A stretch of 64,000 nt of DNA. Origin: Selaginella tamariscina (Eukaryota; Streptophyta; Lycopodiopsida; Selaginellales; Selaginellaceae). Made by a program: the position numbers and the translations under genes. Below, in pieces: positions 33,819 through 45,496 of this stretch (position 1 is the first letter of the stretch; every line of letters starts with the position of its first letter). Location of the stretch: positions 596,530 to 660,529 of the forward strand of contig PUQB01000029.1 of assembly GCA_003024785.1 (NCBI GenBank), in the 5' to 3' direction. The notes beneath the pieces were generated by a model, which made no database searches, was not told where the DNA came from, and was given only the letters and a program-made list of their open reading frames with translations.

Positions 33819-34273
33819 AGGAATGTTTAAAATTTATTCATGGGCAAGTGTACATCAAAACATCCCAACGGATTTTATATAAACCTACTTTTATTCCCAT
33901 CCCCTAAACCCAATCATTGTTGAGTGTCCGAAGAAAAGTGATCAGTTCAACCTTTACGGATTAGTCTCTCACTCGGATATTGTCTCGAGCTTCGATCTCC
34001 AAACCACAACTCACAACACACCAAAGCAAAAAGCAAACAAACAAACGAGGCCAAACCAATTTGTAGCAGATGCCCAAAGTAGCTCCATGACAACCACTAT
34101 AACATACCACATACACATCCACCAGATCAAACATTAAATGCCCAAGGATATGCCCAATACGCATCAGAATGACTACTTATTGCAAACACACCAAACCTTT
34201 AAACAAGAACCATCGTTGCAATTACCTTATTAGAAGATACCTATTCAACCTTAAAGACGTAGTCGTTGAGACA
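33812..34273. mobile_element. Solo-LTR-like insertion at a tRNA-Ser copy
   Basis: The array unit is interrupted exactly at the 5' end of the tRNA-like copy by about 460 bp of unrelated, less AT-rich sequence beginning TGTTGAAGGAATGTTTAAAA and ending near TTGAGACA. Unit sequence (CATAACAGATTATATGTAAA) resumes afterwards. The TG...CA ends suggest a solo LTR. A sequence starting TGTTAAGGAAG and also containing TTTATTCATGG lies at 8,416. Confidence 0.45.
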
Positions 34274-35542
34274 CTCACCATAACAGATTATATGTAAATT
34301 GCTAATTAACTATAAATTATGAATTTTTTTTTTATAAACTACAAAATATAGTGAGAATGTTAAAAAAATGCGTTATACTGATGGCTTCAATAAAATTCAG
34401 ATAGTTAAAATAGCCGGGTCAACTCATACGGGAAATAGTTTGAATATTCAAAATGAAAAGAAAAAGATTGAGTGAGCTTTAGATCTTAATTTTCAACATT
34501 CTTTGTTAAATAAATAAAGATTTCGAAAATATATACGTACAGAATAAAAATCAAATATATTTGCTCATAAGTCAATTACGTATATACAGCTTTTATGTGT
34601 ACACACGCATATAAATGTAGCTTCATTAAAGTTAATCAAATAAAAATACTTGAATCGATGTCTAAATATAAAATATACAATTATAATACATTATAAAATA
34701 AAATATTTGAATCAATATTTAAAATTTTATTATAAAAATTTGATGTGTTCAATATAATAATATGTGGTTTCTCATAAAAATATATAGTAGAATTCCTTAA
34801 TAGAATTTTTTTTTTGTTAAACTCTAGTGTGACACACACAACACAAAAGATAAGAACTGTGATATAAAATAATGATGCATAATATAGTACATTTATATAG
34901 TATAAATAGTTATATAGTATAAATGTACTATATTATGTTTAAATGTACTATAAATGTAACTTTATACACATTTATATAGAAATGTGTAATGTTTTATATT
35001 ATATAATGTATATCATTCATTTATATTATACATATATATAGTTTTAATGTATTATATTTATTTGATTTGTTCCTAGAAGCATACGTAATTCTTAATATAT
35101 AAAGTTATATGAAAATGTAGTGTACGCATGTGTATATGTGTACACAATACTTAAACCAAACGCAACATAGCCACTCTCTGTGCATATATGTGTGTGTGTG
35201 TATGTGTGTGTGTGTACAAATACACAATTGGTAATTATCAAGTACATGAATTAACTACATGTCTTATGCATATATACATAGACAACATAATACACACGTA
35301 TTGGCGCACACACACTCACACACAAAAGTACTTAACTAGAGTATAACAATTATTGTTTAGAGATATATGTATGGATGTAACAACATTTGTAAATATATAC
35401 ATAAGATATGTATATTTAGATTGTGTATTAAGTATCTTGTATTTTAATAATATTTTATAAACAAAAAAATTTATAAAGTGTAATATTATATAATACATAC
35501 ACATTTAAATTATGTAAATGCCAGTAATTTAAATATTAATTA

Positions 35543-35624
35543 TCGTCAACAGCAGGTTCAAACCTGCGCGGGCAAGCCCAATAGATTTCAAGTCTATCTC
35601 CTTAACCACCCCGACATGTTGACA
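35543..35624 (-). pseudogene. tRNA-Ser(UGA)-like
   Basis: The acceptor stem, D arm and anticodon arm (anticodon TGA) are readable. The T loop has lost one base (GCAGGTTTGAACCTGC) and the D arm has a C-for-T change. Confidence 0.65.
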
Positions 35625-36204
35625 TAAACAATTAAGGAAGTCATCTTATGTAAATTATTAATTAGCAAATCTTTATTATATAAAAAACCACTACTTTTTT
35701 TTTTTATAGAAATTACAAAATATAGTGAGAATGTTAAAGAGAAATGCGTTATGTTTATATCTTGTTTTCGGTGTCATGTTTTCACAAATCGATGGATTCA
35801 ATAATATCAGATGATTACTTGGAACCATTGCGTCAACTCATAGTTTTTTCCCAAAACTTCAAATTAAAAAGAGAAAGTTCAAATGAGCTTTATTTCTTAA
35901 TTTTTAACATTTATGTTAATAAATAAAGATTTTGAATATAAATATAAATAAAAAAAGAAAAAAAAAGAAAAATATATACACACACGTACGTTAAAATATA
36001 TTACATACAGCACAAATGTAACTTCATTAAAATAATTAAAATAAAATACTTGAATCAATATTTAAATTTTATTACAAAAATTTATCTGTTGGTTGGAATC
36101 ATATACAATTAACTAGAATAATATTTGGTTTCTCATAAAGAACTTATTACGCGTTTTATCATTAACTTTTATATTGGTTTTGCTCTATCCTGTTTAATTA
36201 ATTA

Positions 36205-36575
36205 ATGCAACTGTTCCTGTAGTTTGAGCTACTTGTGAAGTCCTTGCCCTTGTGGATCCAACTGCAAGTAAGTGTGTGCGTGTGTGATGTGTGTGTGTGT
36301 GTGTTACAAATTTTATTAACGATTTATTTCATTTATAGACGTGATTATTCTTCTGTTAGAGCAGCAACAGTGACTGAGACTACTGCTTTACAAACGTAAG
36401 TTACTAGCTTAGTACTCTCTTCTCTCTCTCACACACACACACGCACGCACACATGTGACATGCAATTTGCAATTGCGAGGTGTGTACTTGTGCTAAGGGG
36501 TCTGCATAAGGGGAGCCATTTTGTTTGTAACTGTGGGAAGACTTGTAGCTGTCTTGTCCCCATTTGTATTTGAAT
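36205..36575 (+). pseudogene. Metallothionein copy F
   Basis: Exon 1 begins ATGCAACTG, one G short of ATGGCAACTG, and also carries an internal deletion and a TGA (GTTTGAGCT), so it is dead. Exon 2 (about 36,450-36,575) keeps the CNCEVCTCA cluster, then a stop, and ends in TAGCTGTCTTGTCCCC rather than the usual PKPRRG end. Polyadenylation-like AATAAA lies near 36,573. Confidence 0.75.
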
Positions 36576-37391
36576 AAAGAATTTACTGTGTGTATATAAT
36601 ACACATGTACAAGAGAATCACCTGTGTGTATATATACACACACATGCCTTTCTGCAACTTTACACACACATACATACACGCACACGCGCACACACACAAG
36701 TTCAAAAGAGATGGAAAGCTACTTGTAAGGTGTGTGTTGTGATTGTGTGCGAAGGGTTTATACTTTGTATAGATATATGAGAGGTGCATCATCATGTTAC
36801 AATTTACAACCTTTTCTTTCTTTTCTTTTGGTTTTTGATAATTGTAAATTAAGTATGCGGGGGATTGTATACTGGAGGTGTCCCTGTGTCATGATGTTAA
36901 TCACGGTTGAACACAATGTTTTAATTACATATTATATAATACACAACTAAATCTATACAATGTTCTAATATGTGTTTCTGTTCATTGATTAATAACTAAT
37001 AAGATTATAATTAAAAATGGTGTTTCCGTTAAAATTATTTTTTATATTTAAAATAAAATACACATCAACATACAAGATAATCATTTTTATGTGTTATATA
37101 ATATTAATTTTGTGCATCAAACATACAAGATACTTAATTATGTACGTTACATTTATAATTAAAATATATATATCTTATGTATACATTTACAAAACTCTAT
37201 AGTGTTTCACACGTAATTATATATCGTATATATTCTTATATGTAGTAGATAAAAATAAAATATATACCTCATATCCCTTACATATAGTGGATAAAAAAGT
37301 AAATATTTGATTATACGTTGTGTATTATATAATATGTAAATGAGAACATTGTAAATATTAAGTTGTGTAAATATTACCAAAAAACTAAAGT

Positions 37392-37471
37392 CGTCAACAG
37401 CAGGGTTCGAACCTGCGGGGCAAGCCCAATAGATTTCAGTCTATCTCCTTAACCACTCGGACATGTTGACG
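37392..37471 (-). pseudogene. tRNA-Ser(UGA)-like
   Basis: It has a perfect T loop (TTCGAAC) but lacks one base in the anticodon loop (ACTGAAATCT instead of ACTTGAAATCT), and the variable arm is shortened. Confidence 0.65.
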
Positions 37472-38343
37472 TAATCATCTGAAGCGCTCGTCACAACAGA
37501 TTATATGTAAACTATATATAAAATATAAAAAATATAAAAAATCATAATTATGTTTTTCTTTATAAACTACAAAATATAATGAGAATGTTAAAAAAAATCC
37601 GTTATATTTATATCTTGCGTATTCGCGATTCTAAGGCTTCAATAAAATTCAGATAATTAGTTAAAATCGCTGGGTCAACTCACACAGCAATAGTTTAAAT
37701 ATTCAGATGAAAAGAGAAAGACTGAGTGAGCTTTATTTCTTAATTTCTAACATTCTATGTTAAATAAATAAAGATTATAAATATATTACGTTAGAATCAG
37801 AATAAAATCAATATAATTTGGTCATAGTCAATTAGGTATAGACAACTTTTATGTGTAGCTTCATTAAAGTTAATAAAACAAAAAATACTTGAGTTAATAT
37901 CTAAATATAAAATATACAATTATAATACATATAAAATAAAATACTTGATATTAAATTTTATTATAAATTTGATGCGTTGAAATCACATAATAATATGTGG
38001 TTCGAAATATATTATAGTAGAATTCCTTGATAAATAATAAATATTCACGAATGGGTGACACAAACAACATGCCACACGCACACGCACACAACACATAAAA
38101 GATATGAAACTATTATTTAACAAACTTTGGATTGACAGAAAATAATGATATATATATATATAATACACGAGTTTATAGCCGCTAATATCTGGGGTTTAAC
38201 CTGGGTTTAACACTTGGGCAGCTCTTGCCCATGCCAAATAAGCTTCTCCATTGCGTGTAGCTTGATATATAATATAGTGAGGAGGAACAAGTTCATCATT
38301 AAATTTTATATTGGTTTCGCTCTATCTTGTTTAATTAAAAGAA

Positions 38344-38660
38344 ATGGCAACTGTTCCTGTAGTTGAAGCTACTTGTGGCTGCACTGCTGCTTGCCCCTGT
38401 GGAAGTCCTTGCCCTTGTGGATCAATTGCAAGTAAGTGCGTATGTGTGTGTGTGTGTGTGTCAAATCTTATTAAGAATTTATGATGTGATTCTTATTCTA
38501 AACAGTGACTGGGACTACTTCTGAACAAATGTAAGTTCCTATCTTAAGTACTCTCTCTCTCTCTCTCAAAACACACACACACACACACATTCTCTCTCTC
38601 ACGCACACACGCACATGTGCAGGAGCGAACATGAAGGGATTTTTTTGTGTGGTGCACAAC
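38344..38660 (+). pseudogene. Metallothionein copy G
   Basis: Exon 1 is open for 27 codons (MATVPVVEATCGCTAACPCG, then SPCPCGS) but has lost one base before the donor (GGATCAATTGC). Exon 2 is cut off after about 30 bp and joins 3' flank sequence (ACAACCTCCTCTC), so both later cysteine clusters are lost. The promoter block at 38,175-38,290 is intact. Confidence 0.75.
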
Positions 38661-39760
38661 CTCCTCTCTTAATCATCTTTAATCAACTTAATGCATATCA
38701 TCTATGTATATGATATATTCTTTTCTTTTGGGTTTTAATAATTGCCAATTAATCACGTGGGGCTGTATACTGGCATGATGTTAATCACTGTTGAAAGAAT
38801 AATGTAAATGGATTTGACTTCTAATATATTGATTGCTCAGAACTTTAATTTGTGTGAAACAATTAACAAGGATAACTAAATACTTGTTTTAAGTAAATAC
38901 TTACAAAAATTTATCAAATTATATTTGAACATCTATATACATGTATATTCATATTTATTATATGTTTGTAATAAAAAATTTAATTTAAATATATACCATA
39001 GTTATATCAATAAGAAACATTTTATTTTATTATATTGGTCAAAAGATACTGTTCAAATTTGATTGTTGGAATTAATACTGAAAGAACTACGGTAGTTACG
39101 GTAGCAAATTATACGTACATGTTTCGAACTCAGATCCCTCGCTAACGTTATACATAATATAATATAGTACTTCAATTTATATGCATATGCAATAATGTTT
39201 TATATTATATATAATGTATATCATTCATTTATATCATACATATATCTAATTTTAATGTATTATATTTATTTAATTTTTTTCCTAAAAGCATACGTGTATA
39301 ACTCACTAATATTCATATATAAAGTTATATAAAAACTAGTATACCCATGTGTATATGTGTACACAATATTTAACCCAAGGACATCATGAACGCAGCACTC
39401 TATACGTATGGGTATATATATGTGTATGTGTGCGTGTGTTGTGTATCAAGTACATTAATAAACTACATATCTTATGCATATATTTGTTAATATGATATAT
39501 ATACGACATAATACACATATACGCGCGCTCCCACACACACACACAAAAGTACTATAATTAAGGTATATATATGTTCTCTATAATATTTGATTGTGTATGT
39601 AGATTATAAAGTACCGTATATAATTAATTATCTTGTATTTTTATGTACAAATTAATATTATATAACACATAAAAGTAACATTAATAATACAAAAAATTAT
39701 AGATTACTTAACCCATACAAATTTAAATTATGTAAATGCCAGTAAATGAAATATTAATTA

Positions 39761-39833
39761 CCTCAACTGCAGGGTACGAACTTACGCAGAAGATTTCAAG
39801 TCTGTCTCCTTAACCACTCAGACACAGTGACTT
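39761..39833 (-). pseudogene. tRNA-Ser-like, strongly degraded
   Basis: Anticodon stem-loop and D-arm sequence are still recognisable. The acceptor stem no longer pairs and the variable region is lost. Confidence 0.55.
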
Positions 39834-40114
39834 AAACAATTAAGGAAGTCATCTGAAGCATTAATCTAGTATATTATATCTAAATTGTTAATTAGCAAAT
39901 CTTTATTATTTAAAAAACCATATTTTTTTTTTATAAATTACAAAATATAGTGAGACTGTTAAAGAGAAATGAGTTATATTTATATTTTGTTTTCTATGTC
40001 AAAATTCAGATGATTACTTAAAACCACTCAGTCAACTATATAAATTCAAAATGAAAAAAAAAAAAGATTAAATGAGCTTTATTTCTCAACTTTTAACATT
40101 TTAATATTTATTAG

Positions 40115-40167
40115 ATTAATATATATATATATATATATAATATATATATATATATTATATATATATA

Positions 40168-40218
<51 letters not shown>

Positions 40219-40222
40219 AATC
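40115..40222. repeat. (AT)n microsatellite, interrupted
   Basis: About 100 bp of nearly pure AT dinucleotides with a few TATT interruptions that themselves recur. Confidence 0.9.
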
Positions 40223-40551
40223 AAAATCTTTATTTATTAACATCGAATTCTACTCATGGACACAACACACGTAAAAGATAAGAAACTGTTATTTGCAAGA
40301 CTTTAGATTGATATAAAATAATATGTATAGTGCACAGTTATTACGAGTTAATACAACTTCAACATATGTGAAGGCCGCTAATATATGCTTTACTGAGGTT
40401 TAACCTGGATTTAACACTTGGCAGCTCCTGCCCATGCCAAATAAGCATCTCCATTGCATGTAGCTTGATATATAATAGAGTGAGGAGCAACACAAGTTCA
40501 TCAATAAACTAATTTATATTGATTTTGCTTTATCTTGTTTAATTAAGAGAT

Positions 40552-40919
40552 AGCAAATGTTCCTGTAGTTGGAGCTCTTTGTGGCTGCACTGCTGCTTGC
40601 CCCTGTGGGAACTGCAAGTGTGTATAAGTGTGTGTCAAATCTTATTAAGACTTTCATAGATGTGACAGCAACAGTGACTGGGACTACTTCTGAACAAATG
40701 TAAGTTACTATCTTAAGTACTTTCTCTCTCTCACACACACACATTGTCTCTCGCTCACGCACAACACGCACACGCACATGTGCAGGAGCGGACATGAGGG
40801 GGTTTTTTGTGAGTACTGTGAGGTGACTGCATCTGGGGAGCCATTTTGTAAGTGTGGGAAGACTTGCAGTTGCGAGATTTGCACTTGCCCTGCACTTGCC
40901 CCAAGCCTAGGCGCGGCTA
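40552..40919 (+). pseudogene. Metallothionein copy H
   Basis: The start codon is lost (AGATAGCAAATG), and exon 1 is shortened at CPCGNCK. Exon 2 lacks most of the middle cysteine cluster and has a duplicated end (CTTGCCCTGCACTTGCCCCAA), although the last cluster FCKCGKTCSCEICTC is intact. Promoter block at 40,370-40,480. Confidence 0.75.
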
Positions 40920-42311
40920 GAAGCATGTGTTCTCTGTGGTTTATGTCTCGAGTAAATAAGTTTATTGTAATGTATCTACGTATGACCTTTCTGCACACAC
41001 ATATGCACGTGCACGCACACACGCACACACGCACAAGTTCAAAGGAGATGGAGAGCTACTTGCAAGGTGCGTGTGTGTGTGAGAGGGAGAGAAATTGTGC
41101 GTGAAAGGTTTATACTTTCACAACCTCTTCTCTTAATCATCTTTAATTAATTTAATTAATTTAGTTTTTATATGCATATCTATGTATAATGTATTATATA
41201 TAAAACTATTTTTTTTTTTTGGGTTTTAATGGGCTGTACACTGGAGGTGTCCCTGTGTCCACAATGTTAAACAGTTAAAAGAACAATGTACATGGATTTG
41301 ATTTATAATATATTGATTGCTCAGAACTTCATTTTGTGTGAAACAATTCACAAGGATAAAGTAAATTAGGTAAATACTTGATAGAAACTTATGAATAACA
41401 TTGAAACGCACGTACAAACTACATACTTGTGGGTACATGTATTTACTATATGTTTATAATTAAAAACACTGTTTCTACTTCAAGGTTTCTATGTATTTAA
41501 CCAATAAGATTTTATCAAAATATATACTGTTCATAATTATATCAATAAGCATTTACTTTATTATATATATATATTTGTTAATATATATACTGTTCAAATT
41601 TGCATAAATTTAATTCGTACTGAAACAATACGGTTGTTATGGTGGTAGCAAATTATACGTACCATGTTTCGAACTCAAGATCCCTCACTTAACTTTATAC
41701 ATGGTACACTTTAATTGATATGCATACGTCAAAAGGTTTTATATTATATTGTATATCATTCATTATTAGTTTCTTTTCTATATGTAGTTTTAATGTATTA
41801 TATTGATTTAGTTTGCGTGTATACATATATAAGCTATATAAAAACGTGACCCATGTGTACAATACTTAAACCAAGGGCAGAGCCGCTCTCTCTATATGTA
41901 TAGGTATGTGTGTGTGTGTACAAATACACAATTGAAATTAACTACATGTCTTATGCATATATTTATTAATATGATACATATACGACATAATACACACATG
42001 CGCGCGCACACACACACACACACAAAAGTACTTAACTAAAGTATATATGTGCTCTCTATATACAATTGCGTGTGAAACACACTTTTGTTTATAGGTATAC
42101 AATATTTGTAAATATATACATAAGATATGTATATTTAAATTGCGTATTTAGATTATAATGTACCGTAAATAATTAAGTATCTTGTATTTTTAGGCACAAA
42201 GTTAAAGTATATAAAACATAAATTTAATATTATATAATACATAAAATTATATATTATATAACACATAGAAATTTAATTTATGTAAATGCCAATAAAATAA
42301 AAATTAATCAT

Positions 42312-42393
42312 CGTCAACAGCAGGGTTCAAACCTGAGCAGGCAAGCCCAGTAGATTTCAAGTCTATCTCCTTAACCGCTCTGACATGTTGACG
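42312..42393 (-). pseudogene. tRNA-Ser(UGA)-like, best full-length copy
   Basis: 82 bases with a perfect 7-bp acceptor stem (GTCAACA/TGTTGAC), anticodon TGA and all arms present. Flaws are one mismatch in the anticodon stem, one in the T stem and TTTGAAC in the T loop. It may be a marginal gene, but it is more likely a pseudogene. Confidence 0.6.
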
Positions 42394-42437
42394 ACATAGA
42401 CAATTAAAAAAGTATTAATCTAATATTTATATGTAAA

Positions 42438-43084
42438 AAAAATGTTATAATGACATAATGATTTACTAAAATGATCTAACACGTTAGCAATAATTAGTTG
42501 TGTAGTGGATTTTTGCCACGCAGTGAATATACCTCTCCTATATATATATATATATAAATAAAGAATCGTTGTCACCATCGGCTACTTCACTGTATATATA
42601 GGAATAAGCAAGCCAGAGAGGAGGAAAAACGCACTGTACACAATTAAACAAACTCTCTTGTGACGTTACAGCCAGCTCAAAAAAGTTTTATTTATTGTTG
42701 GCCAGCTGGGGGCAAGTCCACCGGTTGTGGCCAGGTTGATTGCACCTTTGCACAACCGTTGTCTACACTCCTGTGGTGTCAGAACTTGTTGGGGCAGTGG
42801 CGTTTGCAATGGCTGGGACGGCAAATGGGATAGCACTTGGGATTGCACCTGGGACGACGGTTGCCATCCAAGCTGTACCAATGCAAGCAATGGCAGTAGC
42901 AAGTGTCGCGCTTCCTCAGCCCTAGCCCCGTCCTCCACACCAATGTGGAGCCTCTGCTTGTGTGACTGCTGGACCTCTTGTTCTGTGTACTCAAACCCAG
43001 AGGGGTCTCGCAAGGTGGAGTGATGGTGTGATGCGTGGTCGCTCAATGACAGTGCTGACGTGTTAGGTCATTATAACATTTCCC
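42438..43084. mobile_element. MULE-like DNA transposon with TIRs
   Basis: A block of about 647 bp interrupts the array unit. Its ends are inverted: AATGTTATAATGAC at the left (from 42,441) and GTCATTATAACATT at the right (to 43,080), with a second inverted block CTAACACGTTAGCA / TGCTGACGTGTTAG further in. TATGTAAA flanks both sides (42,430-42,437 and 43,085-43,092), an 8-bp target duplication that could be 9 bp with one mismatch. The size suggests a non-autonomous hAT or Mutator-like element. The interior from about 42,660 is GC-richer than the array. Confidence 0.7.
42666..43046 (-). CDS. 126-codon ORF inside the TIR element, unknown
   Basis: Begins MSDHASHHHSTLRDPSGFEY and fills most of the element's interior. 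Gln/Leu/Pro-rich in the middle; no family recognised. It may be a captured host gene fragment, as in Pack-MULEs, or chance coding in GC-rich DNA: a 98-codon ORF also exists on the opposite strand. No splice sites or membrane segments are apparent. Confidence 0.3.
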   Translation of the reverse strand: MSDHASHHHSTLRDPSGFEYTEQEVQQSHKQRLHIGVEDGARAEEARHLLLPLLALVQLGWQPSSQVQSQVLSHLPSQPLQTPLPQQVLTPQECRQRLCKGAINLATTGGLAPSWPTINKTFLSWL

Positions 43085-43404
43085 TATGTAAATTGTTAAT
43101 TAGCAATCTTTATTATTTAAAAGACCACTTTTTCTTATAATCACAAAATATAGTGAGGATGTTAAGAGAAATGCTTATTTTTTTTGGGTGTCGTGTATTC
43201 ACAATTCGATGGCTTCACCGTTGCGTAACTCATCAATAGTTTTTTTCCAAAATTCAAAAAAACAATTAAATGAGCTTTAAATAATCTGTGTGTTTACAAT
43301 GAATATTCACGAATTCTACTCATGGTGTGTCGGCACCCCAGTAAGTTATCATTATTTATATCAATCCAAAGTCTTGTGTGTTATGTTGTTAATACAACTT
43401 CAAA

Positions 43405-43589
43405 ATATCTGGAGGCCGTTGATATCTACTTTACTTAGGTTTAACCTGGGTTTAACACTTGGCAGCTCCTGCCCATGCCAAATAAGCTTCTCCATTGCAT
43501 GTAGCCTGATATATAAAAGGGTGAGGAACAACACAAGGTTCATCTTTAATTTTTATATGGTTTTGCTCTATCTTGTTTAATTAAAAGAA
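43405..43589 (+). promoter_or_regulatory. Promoter of the intact metallothionein copy
   Basis: Conserved in at least six units: GGCCGTTGATATCT, a doubled TTTAACCTGGGTTTAAC, TGGCAGCTCCTGCCCATGCC followed by AAATAAGC, and a TATA box (TATATAAAA, 43,510-43,518) about 70 bp before the start codon. The dead copies have TATATAATAG here instead. No canonical animal-type metal-response element is seen. Confidence 0.6.
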
Positions 43590-44007
43590 ATGGCAACTGT
43601 TCATGTAGTTGGAGCTACTTGTGGCTGCACTGCTGCTTGCCCCTGTGGAAGTCCTTGCCCCTGTGGATCCAACTGCAAGTAAGTGTGTGGTGTGTGTGTG
43701 TAATCTTATTAAGAATTTCATAGATGTGATCTTCTTCTGTCGGAGCATCAACAGTGACCGGGAACTACTTCTGAACAAATGTAAGTTCCTAAGTTTTCTC
43801 TCTCACACGCACACTCTCTCTCACGCACGTACATACACACACATGTGCAGGAGTGGACATGAGGGGATTTTTTGTGAGTGTGGTGCCAATTGCAACTGTG
43901 ATGTGTGCACCTGTGCAAAGGTGACTGCATCTGGAGAGCCATTTTGTAAGTGTGGGAAGACTTGCAGTTGTGAGATTTGCACTTGCCCCAAGCCTAGACG
44001 CGGCTAA
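43590..44007 (+). CDS. Metallothionein, Ec-like (type 4-like), intact
   Basis: A cysteine-rich protein that should bind Zn, Cu or Cd in the cytosol. Two exons: 43,590-43,678 and 43,851-44,007, with a GT-AG intron of 172 bp and a clean phase (AA|G). The 81-residue product has 19 Cys in three clusters: CGCTAACPCGSPCPCGSNC, CECGANCNCDVCTC and CKCGKTCSCEICTC, separated by short linkers (KSGHEGIF and AKVTASGEPF), ending PKPRRG. Three clusters with a His just before the second resemble the plant Ec (type 4) class more than the two-cluster types 1-3. This is the only copy in the array with start, splice sites, frame and stop all intact. The 3' UTR has AATAAG signals (about 44,050). The intron keeps a well-conserved TGACTGGGACTACTTCTGAA-like stretch in all copies; reading it as an exon brings a stop in most copies. 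Confidence 0.85.
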
Positions 44008-45430
44008 AAGCATGTGTTCTTTGTGTATAATAGTGGTATATGTTATGAGTAAATAAGTTTATTGTATTGTAACGTAGAAGTACATCACACATATGTACAA
44101 GAGAATCACACATATTTTTCTGCAACTTTACACACACACACGCACACACACACACGAGTTCAAAGGAGATGCAAGGTGTGCGTGTGTGTGAGAGAGATTG
44201 TGTGGGAAGGGTTTATACTTTCACAACCTCTTCTCTTAATCATCCTCAATTGATTTGGTAATTAATGCATATCATTTATATAAAGTATTCTTGCCTTTTG
44301 CTTTTTGATAATTGCCAATTAATCCTGTGGGGGGTCGCTCATGTGTCACTATGTTAATCATGGTTGAAATAATTGGATTATGTGTGAAACGATTGAGGAT
44401 GATATAAACTTATAAAATGATATTTAAACATACGTACCAAACTATATACTTGTGGGTACATGTATATGTATATTTTACTATATGTTTGTAATATAAAACA
44501 CTGTTTCGTACTTATGGTTTCGATATATTCTAACAAATAAGATTTTGTCAAAATATGTATTACATCATTTAATTACATAATATTAAATATATACTCTTCT
44601 CATTGTTAAATTTAATTAATATTGAAAGAAATTGAAGTTTCAAAACGGTTGTGTTTCAAACTCAAGATCCCTCACAAACTTTGTACATAATATAGATAAT
44701 GTTTATATTTATCATTCATGTATAAGTATCTATTCCACTTTTATATATATATATATTATATATATATATATTATATATATAGTTATAATATATATAGTTT
44801 TAATGTATTTTATCTATTTAATTTGTTCCTAAAAAAATACGTGTATAACTCACTCATATTCATATATATAATTATATAAAAACATAAGTATACCCGTGTA
44901 CACAATACTTAAACCAAGGACATCATCTATGGATATGTATGTGTACAAATCACTTTTAATATATACAGAAGATATGTATATTTAAAATTAATGTACCGTA
45001 TATAATTAATATATTCTATTTTATGCACAAAATTAATTTATGTAACACATAAAAATTTATATAAAGTGGAATATTATATAACACATAAAAATTACTTAAA
45101 TTATGAATGTTGATGTGTATTTTCATTTTATATAGAAAAAAGTTATTTAGCTAAAACACAATTTTAATTATAATTATAACTTATTTAGTTATGTCACACA
45201 TTGATGTGTGAGAACTATATACGTATATGTATATACTGAAAACGTTTCTTTATCAGGACATAAACACACACAAACACATCTTAGAACATGTGTGTATAGT
45301 GGATAAAAAATTAAATATTTGATTATAAGTTGTGTACTATATAATATGTATGTGTATACTGGATAAAATTTAAATATTTGATTGCAAGTTGTGTGTATAT
45401 AAATATGTAAATGCCGATATAACAATATTA

Positions 45431-45496
45431 TCGTTGGACAACAGGGTTTGGGACAAGTTCAAGTCTTTATCTCCATAATCACTCTGACATGTTGAA
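45431..45496 (-). pseudogene. tRNA-Ser-like, last and most degraded copy
   Basis: Only the TTCAAGTC anticodon region and a GACATGTT-type 5' end remain. Weak unit similarity continues to about 45,970, where the array ends. Confidence 0.5.

Noticed and set aside
33961-34164. 67-codon minus-strand ORF in the LTR-like insertion.
   Set aside because: Hydrophobic and cysteine-rich by chance, with no recognisable family; it lies in what looks like a solo LTR.
42312-42393. Functional tRNA-Ser(UGA) gene.
   Set aside because: This is the best of the nine copies but has mismatches in the anticodon and T stems and an atypical T loop, so I list it as a pseudogene.
43741-43790. Possible middle exon of the metallothionein (sequence around CAACAGTGACCGGGAACTAC).
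   Set aside because: It is conserved among copies and lies between AG and GTAAG. Including it introduces a stop in most copies, and in the intact copy it does not keep the phase with exon 2. Joining exon 1 directly to the 43,851 exon gives a perfect frame.
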